Shown: piece after piece, positions 21,831 to 33,073 of the stretch
How positions within the stretch are numbered: position 1 is the first letter of the stretch
Layout of the letters: each line of letters begins with the position of its first letter
Assembly (NCBI GenBank): GCA_015680685.1
Contig: MNCI01000996.1
Coordinates: 187,583-251,582 of the forward strand
Direction of reading: 5' to 3'
Length of the DNA: 64,000 nucleotides
Origin: Gnetum montanum
Lineage: Eukaryota; Streptophyta; Gnetopsida; Gnetales; Gnetaceae
Notes under the pieces: generated by a model
Told to the model about the DNA's origin: nothing
The model's input: only the letters and a program-made list of their open reading frames with translations
Databases searched by the model: none
Made by a program: the position numbers and the translations under genes

Positions 21831-24596
21831 AAATTTGCAAATAAATAAGAGGACTCTCAAGATTAGCTAATTTCCTAGGAAGGTTTTCAACCCAAATCTA
21901 ATTATACATAGCATGAGTCAGGATAATACTATGGATTTGAGGTGGGATTTGGTTTGAAGGGGACTCAAAGAAATTTAATACAGTAGAAGATGGATGAGTA
22001 GAGTTACCAAAAGCATGTGTATTTGACTGCTTAGCTGGACTGTTGGATCAAAGGAAAGATATTTTCTTTGATCAAGTGTACAAACCACTTGCTTGATGTG
22101 CTAGTTATAGATTAATGGCCCTGATGTCATTGCATTGTTGTTGTTGAGCTAGGAGTTCATCTTGCATAGATGGAGCAACTTGTAGTTGTGTTGAGGGTGG
22201 AGGAAGATGTGTAGGAATAGGAAGAGGATAAGGATAAAAGGTGTCATCCCTTGTTGTATGTGGAGAATGAGTTTGTTAATAGTTAGGAGCATGATAGTGA
22301 GGCTAGAAAGTAGAAACATGACTACAAGAATCACATGGAGATAGAGAATTCTAAATGTAATACCCATATGGATTAGGTTATCTGTAAGGGTATTGTTGCC
22401 TTGATGGTGCCAGTGCCCATGATTGTGGTTGTTGCCACTATTGATACTACTCATATGGTTGTGGTGGAGTTCCACCTAGATAATACTATTATTTTTGGTG
22501 GAGATGCCCAGAATTGCCTTGAGGACAAGACAATCTTCTAGGTATTTTCCTTTGTGCTAGGTATGGATTCAAAACATACACCTCGGACTCCTATAAGTGT
22601 GACACTATGGGGTAACATCCCTTAGGATGTTCATAATGGCAGATGTCACACCCACCACCATTATCTAATTTACTTCTTACAACTGTCTCTATTATAGAAA
22701 TTTTTTCCTTATCTCTTTGATTGGTACGTTTAGCTTCCTTGTGCTTCCTATGATCACAATTGCTACTTTTTTCTTTGGATTATTTAGTAATTTTTAGGAT
22801 AGCTTGAAATTTGCTATCCATAGAGTCCTATAATTGATTAACCTTGGTCAAAATTTTTGAGGTAAATTTTTGAATTGGTAAGGTTTTTTGATTCATCACC
22901 TCATTAAGTGATGATTCTTCCTCAATGTCATAGAATTGAACCTTCCTCTTATGAATGGAAGGATCATGGTTGTATTCCTTTGCACTTTCTCATTATCTCA
23001 ACTCTCCTTCTTTTTCTTGCTACCTACTCAATAAATTGTTGAATTTGATGGGCTCTTAAATTTGACAATCACCCTTGGGCATAGATGCCAAAAGTTCTCA
23101 TCATTTCTGATTAGAGACCATTTATGATGTGGCGAAGTTGCTCTAGTTGAGAATAACCATGGCTAGGACATTTGTGTAATAAGGAATAGTATCAACCCAT
23201 GGCAGAATCCAAGGGTTCATATGTCCCCTGTTTCCATCCTTGGATCTGCCTCCTCAAGTAGGACACTTGGGAGCATGTTTGATATTTTTCATTAAATATT
23301 TCAAGCATTGTACTCCACCATCTGATATATTCTGATTCTAAGGACCAATATGAGTGTTCTGCATCTTTAATAAGTGTCTTGGTGAATAACTTAAGCTTTT
23401 GCAAATTATTTTCTATATTTTGGAAGGCATGTCCATCTTGAAAAGCCTAGAGATGATCATGTTGATTTGAGTTGTATCCCCCTTTGAATTTAGGGATATT
23501 GTTTATATCTAGCCTTTTGATTTGACTATCTTTTACATGCCTTGTGAAACTTCTCACTACCTCTTCAATGTTAAGCATGATTTAGGTAGCAAGTAAAGGC
23601 TCATCGAGGCCATGATTTTGGTGCCTTCAATGCCCTCTGCTACCCCTTTGTTCATGGAAATTGATCTTTGTTGGACACTCGTGCTCTTGGTCTTGACTTG
23701 CTTGATGGCCCCTTCGATCATTTCGATTCCATCGATCATCTCCATCACAATCACACCCCCTACAATTGCGGTTGAAGCTAGATGTCGAATAAGATGATGA
23801 CAAAGGTAAAGAAAAAGAAGGATTAGCATCATCATGATGCCTACTACCCCCTCTTTGGTGATCATGGCCACGATCACAATCTTGTTCCTTATCCACATCC
23901 TTGTCCTAACTCACATCTTTGGATCCTCCTTTGCCATTGGATCTATTCTTTCCAAAACCTAGATTATGAATCATAGACTATAGGTTTTGGTTTTGAGCTC
24001 CTTCACCAAAGTGAAAGAAAGAAATTTTATTAAATGGAAAATCCCCTAGAGAATGTTTCTCCATCATTTTTTTTGTATAAGAGGTATGGGGAGTCATTAA
24101 ACCACTTTCCCTTTATAGATTTGTAGCATTTTTCTAGTTGTCAATCCTATAGACATTATGCCTCAGTGGGATAATAATCCTTGGCATTACTATCTTACAC
24201 AATGTACTTAGCATGAAGTGCCTAGAGACCAAAATGCACAAGAGTTTGTTGAAGGATCATAGAAACAAGTTAATCCAGAAATAACACAATGTTGTCCTTC
24301 ATGTCATGCCACCATAGTAGTTCATCATAGTGTAGGATGAAGGTGAATTTGGGTATGTACTCATTAGGATATGCATATACCACTCTATATTGTTGGGACA
24401 TCTTCTAATGTACTCCATCAAACTTGGGCAAAGAATCACTCCTATGAGAAGAAGGAATATTGTGCTGGGAAATAAAAATGCAATGTGCATATTAAAATTG
24501 TTATAGTAATTTTAATATATGATATGACTCTAAGGTTCATTCCAATGATCTTAAATAATATTCACTAAGTCCTAGATAGTTCACGTAACAATAAAA
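21831..24596 (-). pseudogene. Gypsy B gag remnant
   Basis: The frame nearest the PBS starts where A has its Met, but the codon here is ATT (around 24450). The conserved block NIEWYMHILMSTYPNSPSSY and its alternative frame correspond to the QQYRVVYAHLDEY segment of A. The central capsid-like block is clear at 23192-23404: KLKLFTKTLIKDAEHSYWSL, then RWWSTMLEIFNEKYQTCSQV and LRRQIQGWKQGTYEPLDSA. That block matches C at 34074-34283. The His/Asp/Arg-rich stretch at 23627-23896 fits the basic, nucleic-acid-binding part. Many frameshifts and stops are present. Confidence 0.75.
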
Positions 24597-24616
24597 GATC
24601 CTTGGCAATGATGGCA
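24597..24616 (-). other. Primer-binding site of Gypsy B
   Basis: The minus strand reads TGCCATCATTGCCAAGGATC, a more decayed tRNA-Asp-type PBS lying directly inside the LTR. Its position matches the better-preserved site of Gypsy A. Confidence 0.6.
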
Positions 24617-24617
24617 A

Positions 24618-25492
24618 TGATGAGAGATGAGGTACCCCTACATCCAACCATGCAAATCACAAGCATTCACATGTGATCTGGTTGAATTCTGGTGACCTTA
24701 AGTTCTTAAGTACACTAGCTCTAAGACATAAAATCTAATCATGATAGTCATTGTCTTCTCAACTATACTTGCGGAGCTTAATTGTATGGTTAAGTATAAT
24801 TGAGGCATCTAATTTTTATTATTTTATATTTTATTTATCTATGATAAGAAATAAGTTGAAATGTAATTTATAATCAATTTAACTTAATCTAATTGCTGAT
24901 TAGTATCTAACTATCCTAACATACATATTTGATTCCACTTTCTGTGCACATCCTGAACACGTATAACACTATTGGATTACCAAATGTTAAGCATTGTTGG
25001 GGTTACTAAGAGTTATATGCTTGTTTGAAGTGATCGTACTTATGTGCTTAATTAATTAACTACTATTGAATCTTAATTAGCTTACTTTAGCTTAATTACT
25101 TGGAAACATTAAAGAAAATTGCATAAAACATTAAATGCATGAAGAAAATATTTAAGCTAGCCAAGGTGCTACAAGGTTTGATCAAAAAACTCATCTTTAT
25201 TTCTGCACACATTGCTATGCTTAGGTATAACAATGTTCGAATAAAGATCTATACACTTAATGACTACTATTGTAAGCACTTTGGAAAGTATTCTAACTCT
25301 AGAGAAAACAGACTACAAGAGCTTCACTATGCTATGACAAAAACTATATCAAAATCATGTGTCCAAGTGCTATATTTATAGGTCAACACATATTCCATGA
25401 TATTAGATATTCGACATCACATCTTTGAATCTAATATCAAGGCTCCAATATCATGTATCTCATATTGGAGCATAACTAAACACAATTCATCA
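24618..25492 (-). mobile_element. 5' LTR of Gypsy B
   Basis: It runs from TGATGAGAG at 24618 to TTCATCA at 25492 on the plus strand, 875 bp. It has the same family structure as 3749-4585 and 58191-59079. A TATA-like CTATAAATATAG lies near 25372-25383 (minus strand). ATATC/GATAT repeats lie between there and 25470. Its outer end adjoins the gag of Gypsy E, which runs the other way. Confidence 0.8.
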
Positions 25493-27430
25493 CCATAAGA
25501 GGAGATATAGAAGGATCCATGGTGATTCTCCTAGTTCCTCATCTTTCTCTTCCCCTTCCACATCTAGTTTTGACAAAGATGAACATAGGTATAAAGATAG
25601 AGCTCTACCAAGGAGTCAAGATGACAATAGAAATAGAACCTAACGGCAAGATCAAAGACATCAAAGTAAGCATAGATGAGATCATGAATATTAGACAAAT
25701 AGAAATATAGATTCTCACCACAACATGTTTGATGAAGATAAACCATTGTTGGCTACTAGGAGCCTAACATAGATTAGGGAGGCATTTCAAATATCCAAAA
25801 GGCATCAAAGGGACAACCACATCAAATGGATTGATATGGATAACATTTCTAAATTTAGGGGAAGCTATAATTCTAATTCACAACATCACTTACAATCCTT
25901 CCATGATGCTTATGCCTTGAAAAATATTGAATGTAATTGGAAAAAGATCAAGCTCTTTCCTAGGACACTAGTAGATGAAGCTAAAAGTTGGTATAGATAA
26001 TTGGAACAAGATTCAATCCTCTAGTGGTCCAAAAATGCTAGAACTATTTAATGAAAAATATCAAACCAATGTGAGAGTGTCCAACCTACGAAAACAAATC
26101 CAATGTTGGAAGCAAAAAAACATGAATCCTTGGATGTGGCCTTGGATATTTACTATTCTCTACTACATAGATGTTTGGCCATGATTTATCTTAAAAATAG
26201 AAAATTTTCCACATCATATACAAGTTTAATTATAAAATTGAAGATACCCTTAGGATTTATGCCCAAGGTTGATTATAAAAATTAAAAGCCCATAAAATAC
26301 AAAGGCTAATCGAATAGGTGGTAAAAGAAGAAGGAAAGCTATTTAAATGAGAGAATGTAGAGGAATATAATTTGGATCTAACTCTTCAAAAGAAGGAGGT
26401 CCATATCTATGATGAGGAAAAATAATTAGATCTCAATGAGGTGATTTCATAACAAAACTTACCAATACAAAAAAGTCTATTAATGAGCTTGAAGCAAGGC
26501 TAGATAAGATATGGGAGTTGATGAATGATAAAGTTATAACTTATGTAAAAATTGTGGAGGAGAGAGTAACACAATAATAATCAAGTGATCAAAATAAAAG
26601 GAGGAAAAAGAACCAGGAAATAGGTAGGAACACTTATTGGCCAAAATAAAAAATGGTTGTAGAAGAAGAGGCTATAGACTCAACCACAAAAGAGGATGAT
26701 GGATGTGACATCTACTTATATGATTATCCAAAAGGCTATTGCCTAGTTATGTTGCATCTATATGAGTATTGGGCCTTTTCCTTGAATCCCAAGTTCATAC
26801 AAAAGCATATGCCTAGGAATTTACCTTTCTCAGAAGGTAATTATAGACAATCCTACATCCAATCGTACTTTCCTAGTGGAACTTCTTACTAGCCTTAACA
26901 CTATCATCAAACATAGTGGAAAAACACACAGTTGTGGGAGAGACCGTCATTAAACCAACACTACCCTTACTACCAGCATAACTTGTATGGATATTATGTT
27001 CAACAACTTGTTTCCCTAACTAGTTCTACTTCCTCTACCTCAAATCACTATTACCACTCTCCCAAGTATCATCAACTTGCAACATCTTATGAAGGATCAC
27101 CACCTCATGCCTCTCATCCTTCATCATATTCTTAATATTATCATGCTTCCCTCCACCATATGTTACCACCAATAATACAAAAAGGTTTAATACCACAACA
27201 TCAACAAAAATAATACCACTTATACTATAAACATACATGGAAATGATAATGCTAGTATATCTCAACCACAACCTCAAAAATGTCCTTTCGTTAGGATGGT
27301 TTTCTCACATGGGCACAAAACTCATAGACCTAATGATATATCAAGACCAACATAAGGCCAATCTGGTGTAATAGCCTTCCTTGCCAGAATGATGTCTCAA
27401 AATCCTATGGAAGAGCCAACACCCATTACC
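25493..27430 (+). pseudogene. Gypsy E gag remnant (plus strand)
   Basis: Plus-strand reading gives a Ser-rich segment, then FDEDKPLLATRSLT-like text near 25720-25770. The gag core block follows at 25900-26180: KNIECNWKKIKLFPRTLVDE, ML-ELFNEKYQTNVRVSNLRK and SLDVALDIYYSLLHRC. These match C gag (34060-34330) in order and spacing. A Tyr/His/Pro-rich segment at 26930-27135 resembles the equivalent linker of C at 35000-35250. There is no 5' LTR or PBS in front: the frame abuts the outer end of the Gypsy B LTR. Confidence 0.7.
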
Positions 27431-27960
27431 ATTCTAACAAGATAGAAACAATAAACCTATCACTGTGGAGAGATAGAAGAATGCATGCATCACTACTAAT
27501 AGTAAAGGATGTAGTTGTAGACTAAAAGTTTGAAATATTAACACAACCCCTATACCAACCCACAAACCATAAAGTTTAGAAACAAGTGTGTGAGCAAAAA
27601 TTAGTCTACATAGTAGCTACTAAACTAGGAGACAACTAGTGGCTTGAAAATAAGAATATAAAACTGTTTCAAAGATGCATAGAAGAAATTGATCAACTTA
27701 TTAGTTCTAGAATTAAAAAATGGACCAAATAGAGGACTTAGACATATATATTACACTTTTATTATACACCAGAAGAACTTATTAAACACAGAGACTCAAG
27801 AATTAAAATAGAAAATTAAGAAATAGAAGCAAATACATTTGGATTCCCCAAAATGGAAATACCTTCAAGTCTAGATGAAGATACATCTTTGAATGATCCA
27901 AATGAGACTATCACCAAGGTTAGATGTGCTACCACATGATCTATTAAATTAGTAATGGTG
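27431..27960 (+). pseudogene. Unassigned coding-like remnant after Gypsy E gag
   Basis: A plus-strand frame shows extended coding-like text with scattered stops, for example VYIVATKLGDN and FQRCIEEIDQLISSRIKKW, then YTPEELIKHRDSRIKIEN. I do not recognise protease or RT motifs in it. It ends near 27960, where the sequence joins the 3' noncoding region shared with B, C and D. It may be a non-pol segment of E or a separate insertion. Confidence 0.35.
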
Positions 27961-30254
27961 GTGTTTGGGGTTTGTGTGGTCCATCTCCTAAATGTACAAC
28001 CATAAGATTGGTCGTGGGGAAGATGCTCTATCCTAGCTCAAGAACTAATAAGTTCTTTTCACTTTTTTATTTAATAATTATTTATTATTTTTGTATTTCT
28101 TTTAAAAAAATTTTATTCTTAATATCTTTCCATTTCCTAATATTTTTCTTTTCTTTTCTTTATGATTTTCTCTTTTCCTAAGTCATTTTCTTTATGTTTA
28201 TGAATGTTTTTCATGTTTCCATTGATAATATTGCCAAGTCATGATGCAAACTTCAATGCTCTATGTTGGGTTTTTGATCTATGCTATGAAGAAGATTGGA
28301 TAAGTAATTATGTAAAATATTGAAACCACCTCACCCATCCCTCCAATTCTTTAAATAAAAGGTCTTTATCATGGAAATAATTTGGTTCTTCTTTCATGAA
28401 ACTAAAATTAATAAATGATCATTGTATCTTGAAGAAAGGCAGAAACATCCAAGTGGGAATGGCAAAGGATGTTACCTTAAGGGAACTTGTTCGGTTCTCT
28501 TCTTGACTTCATTTGTATGGTTTATGAATCCTCAAGAAACATATCATCACTCCATCATCAATCAATAAATAGAAAGCTATGTCTTTGCATGGTGTGGTTC
28601 CCATTTCAAAAAAAGTTAAAATTCAAAGAAAAGAAAAAATAAAAAAAGAATAAAGTAAAGGAGAAAATAAAAAAAACAATAACAAAAAATAAAAATTAAT
28701 AAAAAAAATAATAATGGAAATTCAAAGCACATCCCTTAGAAACAATATTGGGCTACAAGCACTAGTTATGGGGCTAGAAAGACATGTTACCCATGCCTAA
28801 AGGTGCGCCTCTAACTAAGGCCCTTCCTTCATTCTTCTCTTTTTGGAGTGATGATTGTTCTTTAAGGTGGTTGTGGATTCATGATCGTTGGTAGGAAGGA
28901 ACACATCAATGTGAGGTCATTGTTCATGGTATTGACTTGGTTTGAACTTAGACGGATAGGTATGCTAATCATTTTAATCACATTTTTCATAAGAATCCTT
29001 TGTGGAGATGGTCAAGTACCTTACATTCCAATCTTTGCAACCCCTTCTCATCCCATTATTCACCTCATTGTTTCAAGAAATAATGAGCCTTTTAATTTTG
29101 TGTAGTATACTACAACATCCCAACCATGGTAGTTGTGTGTTGTTTGGAACAAAGGCATGGTCTACATTTAGTTTCTTAGGTGCCCATGGACATCTATAGA
29201 AGTGGTTATGCAAGGGCATTATGGCAAGAGCTTACTTTGGGAAGGACCCACTTGCATAATTTTTATTGATCATGGCTTTGAACAAACCTTCACATCTTTT
29301 AGAACATTAGTAATGGTTTCTCTAAATTTATGCATAATCTTAAGACTACTTCTCATTCATTTCATTAATTCTTCCTACCTTTCTATTTCCATATCTATTA
29401 ATATTTCTTGGTAATCTTCTAAATTAGACCTTTGATTTCAATTGTTAGAAAACTTGTGTGCTTTCAAAGTTACTCACATTAGTCATGGGGGCTTGGCATG
29501 TCCATTTCGAACTTTTTTGAAATTTTTCTAACATGTTATTTTTGAGCATTGTCCTAACTAATAGTACTTGATCAAAATAATGTGAACAACTTAATGATTT
29601 TAGTTACCTCATAGCCTTAGGCATAGTATGTTTTCATCATCTTGTGCTTAAACACAAAATAAGGGATTCAAAAAGGATTAATTATTAAGAAAAATTTACC
29701 AAAATTAATGTTGATCCTTTAGTAACTATAGGTGATGCTAAAAGAAACACCTAAGGAAGGTCTTTTTCTAGGCACAAAAACAAAGCCAAGAGGGGAACAA
29801 TGGAGGATATGCCCATGGATAAATTGTAGCACATACAAGATAGTAGCTCAAACATCACATGTTTATTAGATTCATGGGATGATGAGAAGAAATTTCAATT
29901 CATCCTTCAAGAATGTTCTACATAACTAGAGAAGCATCAACATAACAATCAAGGTTGGAAGTCTGCCACCACTAGTAGTAATAAGAAGAATCATTTTCAA
30001 TAGATTTTGAAAGACCTCTATAAATTTTGTAATCTTCAATGTCTATCCACTCTTTTTATCACTTTCTCATTTTGTATGCATCCACTAGAATAAAATTTTT
30101 TAATGTGGCACTCAGAGTCAATCAATAGTTAGCATCAATCAATAATCCTATCATTCCTAATTTTTTGTAAAGAAAGGTTGGTCCTATATTTTTAACTTAA
30201 GGATGAGATTTTATTTAGTCATATGGGTATGATGAAGCATTGATTGGTTGGAAA
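27961..30254 (+). mobile_element. Gypsy E 3' noncoding region, pol absent
   Basis: From about 28050 the sequence corresponds to the 3' region of the family: an A/T-rich tract, the conserved block at 28570-28860 (AATTCAAAGCACATCCCTTA, GGGCTACAAGCACTAGTTAT), and ATTAGTCATGGGGG at 29490, also found in C near 40636. RT, RNase H and integrase are missing between gag and here. A coding-like remnant at 29692-30093 is described separately. Confidence 0.6.
29692..30093 (+). pseudogene. Unassigned coding remnant in Gypsy E 3' region
   Basis: One plus frame of about 130 codons is interrupted only by TAA or TAG codons, each one C-to-T step from CAA or CAG. The text is hydrophilic: a Lys/Arg-rich part (RHKNKAKRG), an acidic segment (LDSWDDEKKFQFILQECS) and a Gln/Asn/Lys-rich part (KHQHNNQGWK). 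I do not recognise the family. Extra ORFs are known in some Tat/Ogre elements, so this may be one; it could also be a gag piece of another insertion. Confidence 0.35.
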
Positions 30255-30294
30255 GTGATTTACCTAGTAGAGATTTACCTACTAGGTAAATCAC
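30255..30294. repeat. Perfect 16-bp inverted repeat, 8-base loop
   Basis: GTGATTTACCTAGTAG at 30255-30270 is exactly complementary to 30279-30294, separated by AGATTTAC. It forms a strong potential hairpin just before the LTR-like U5 segment of Gypsy E. Confidence 0.9.
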
Positions 30295-30665
30295 ACCAAC
30301 TAAGCTACTTGCTCTTGGTAATCCTAGTAATAGATACGTGGGTTCAAGACATGTACGAAAAGCTAGGAATAGACGCTCATCACCCATAGGCTAGTTTAGA
30401 CTTTACTTTCCATTGTTAATTAGTTTAAATAATTGATTTCTTTATTATCATTAGGAGTAGCATAAGGCTAAAACAACAACAAGAATCATATGCCTCACTT
30501 TAGACTAAACCATGTGTGACACAACTACGACTAGTCCAAGTGGGAAGACAGTGAATTTTGATCAAGGCATAATGATTTAGATGCCACAACTAGTCCTATC
30601 TATAGAATTTGACTAGATCATGCATAAACACTTGTGATTCATATGGTTATGTGTAGGAGGTGCTT
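30295..30665 (+). mobile_element. Partial LTR (R-U5 part) of Gypsy E
   Basis: The stretch parallels the 3' half of the Gypsy C LTR: a CTTGGTAATCCTAGTAAT-like segment, then TTAGACTTTACTT, then GGAAGACAGTGAATTT, then CATATGGTTATGTGTAGGAG. It is the same order as at 32560-32934 and 41600-41971, but much diverged. No TATA box or U3 part precedes it, so only the downstream half is recognised. Confidence 0.55.
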
Positions 30666-30956
30666 TATAGACTATTTGGTTTTGACCTACTTTGTAAATA
30701 GATATGAACAACTTATAATAGAACTTGCTTTTTCTTGATGAGCCTTGTGAAACCTTTGTTGAAGGATGTCCACTTATTAACAACTATTCATATGTTTTCA
30801 TCCATATATATATATATATATATATGCATACATACATACATAAATTTTTGTGTCTTTATTTATTATGCTCTTAATTATCTATATTATGTATTTAGAATGT
30901 TTTTTTTTGCTAACCTATTTTCTCAAGTTTTGGACATCACCAAAAAATGGAGATAT
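30666..30956 (+). mobile_element. Family F 3' internal end with polypurine-like tract
   Basis: The run CACCAAAAAATGGAGATAT directly before TGTTGAC resembles the polypurine tract that precedes a 3' LTR. It also holds a (TA)n microsatellite at 30805-30824 and CATA repeats to 30842. No protein motif is recognised. Confidence 0.4.
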
Positions 30957-31750
30957 TGTTGACTTTTTGGTATGTCAAAACCTTGGAAAATGGAGAATTT
31001 GGAAATGTGCTTATGAAATCTTGTAGGACTAGAAAAGAACAATACAAAGAGCATGATGAGATCATGACAAGAGCTTAGTTGGTGTCAAAATAGGAGATTG
31101 GGACAAAGAGCAAGTAGAGATCAAGATGAGAGCTGCATTGCCAAAGTCTTAACTAAGATTACAAGAATTTGAAGAAATCACAAGGATGCTTGAAACATAG
31201 AAGTAAAAAAGAAGTTATTTTAGTATCTACTAAGATGTCCCAAAAGAGCAGCAAATGTTGTAAGGGCAGAGGTCAAGCTTCAAACTAGATGTTCCACAAA
31301 AATAGCAGATGTCCCAATGGTACTTGAGATGTTCCAGCTGGGATGTCCTAATTTTCATTAGAATGCCCCACCTATAAGAGACTAGAATTTAGTAGGAATT
31401 TTCAAGCTCAAGTGAGACATCCCAACTATCCATTTTCTAGCCATTTCATGAATTCCAATGGTTATTTGATAAAGGAATGCATTATAAAAGGAATGGAATC
31501 TTTATGAAAAAGACAAGCACTATTTACATAAATATTTCTTCATTGTATACATCTTGTGAATTTATTTTGTTCTTCAATTTTCTATCTTTTGTGAGTTTTA
31601 CTTTGTATTGTGAGATCCTCAAAGCAATAAATTTATAAAGTGTAGTTACATTCTCTCCTTGATTCATTATTTTCTCATTGTAGCCCTATAGGATTGATGT
31701 GCTTCTTGCAGGAAGGCATCAACATTGAGATTGTTGGGACCTTGTAGGTT
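30957..31750 (+). mobile_element. Family F LTR, right copy
   Basis: It begins TGTTGACTTTTTGG and aligns with 12494-13297 throughout. The left boundary is supported by the change of flanking sequence and by the purine-rich run in front of it. The right end is approximate (around GTTGGGACCTTGTAGG). It contains GATGTCCCA and GAGACATCCC motifs like the left copy. Confidence 0.6.
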
Positions 31751-32073
31751 TAATTATGTTTTTTGAAAGAAAAAAATTTGTGTGAAGACCACATCATTGT
31801 AAAGATTATGATATCCTTGAAAAAGATTTTGAACTTATTGGGGCCTTGCAAGGTTGGATGAGTTTCTGAGTGAAAACGCACCTTGCGAAGCTTAAACTTC
31901 GTAAAAGTTATGATACCCTTGAAATTACCTGTTTTAAGGAATAAAGTTCAAAGGTGCATAAGGATTCTACCCTTTAAGTATGGATGTATCCAAGTTGGAA
32001 AATCATGTACATTTATGTGTAGTTTTATGTTCAAATTGGTGGAACTTATTCAACCTTCCTTTAAGTTCTCCAT
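31751..32073. other. Spacer between family F and Gypsy C, no feature seen
   Basis: A short AT-rich stretch with no supported gene, lying between the F LTR and the start of the Gypsy C 5' LTR. TTATGATAYCCTTGAAA occurs twice (about 31807-31823 and 31908-31924). Confidence 0.4.
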
Positions 32074-32934
32074 TAATGGGATGCAATATGGGCTGTGATA
32101 TTGCGTATGCGATATTGCAGCCATCGTGATATCGCATCCCTCGCAATATCGCATACGCGATATCATGTATTTCCTTGCAATATCGCATATGCGATATCGC
32201 GGTGCATCGTCATATCTATAAATAAGAGGCGGCTCTCCCTTGTTTCATCATCCTAGGACTAGACCGTAGGGAAAATTTGGTAGTTTTTCCACTCTAGAGA
32301 TAGATTAATTTCCATGTGCCCACAGTAGAAACTCTAGAGTGAATGGATCTTTATTCGAGCAGACATTGTACCTGAACACAAGTTTGTGTACAAAAATAAA
32401 GACTAGCTTCTTGGATAAACCTTGCAGTGCATGGAATAGGCTAATTAGGATTGTCTTTACTATTATTTAATTGCTTTATTAGTTATTTACTAATTTCTCT
32501 CTCACCCTTCTCTCCTAGTTAAGTGTCTCAGTATGACCACTTCGAGCACATGTGTTACGCTTGGTGATCCCAGCAATGATTAGCGTTTGGTAGCCAAGGT
32601 TGCATTGGTTTAGGGTGTGTACGATAAGTGGGAACAAATGCTGATGCTAGGTTAATTTAGACTTAGTTCATTATTTAGAGTTAGTTAATTAGTCTTCTCA
32701 ACCCTTCACCTTATTAGCATAGGAGATAAAACATAAAAAGCATAAAAATCATATACCTCAGACTTACTTAACCATACATTGTGACAACTACCAGTAAGTT
32801 TGGGAAGACAACGAATGATTAACCCTAAGTGTTCCATAAGGGGTGTAGGCACTTAGTCTATGAAGTTTAACCAGATCGCACGTGCTACACTCGTATTCAT
32901 ATGGTTGAGTGTAGGGGTATCTCGCCACTCATCA
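32074..32934 (+). mobile_element. 5' LTR of Gypsy C
   Basis: It begins TAATGGGATGC (the relative at 44438 has TGATGGGACGC) and ends ACTCATCA next to the PBS. U3 (32074-32215) carries at least seven copies of GATATYGC/GCRATATC. A TATA box TATAAATA lies at 32217-32224. Downstream are the conserved CATCATCCTAGG, GTTACGCTTGGTGATCCCAG and GTAGGGGTATCTCGCC segments, shared with 41120-41971. Confidence 0.8.
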
Positions 32935-32935
32935 T

Positions 32936-32955
32936 TAGTGCCATTGCCAGGGACT
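32936..32955 (+). other. Primer-binding site of Gypsy C
   Basis: TAGTGCCATTGCCAGGGACT follows the LTR after one base. It matches the tRNA-Asp-type PBS except for CpG-related changes and one G-to-A. Confidence 0.8.
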
Positions 32956-33073
32956 AAGTGTTTGTGCACTAAGTAGAACATAGGATATCACTCACATCAT
33001 TGGGAGCCTAAAAAAACCTTTGGGTTAATGAAAATAAAAATTTATATAATGCTTAATTAGCACACCGATAATA

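Noticed and set aside
30805-30842. TA/CATA repeats as a regulatory or origin element
   Set aside because: Simple microsatellites; similar tracts occur at 45171-45291 and 46360-46391.
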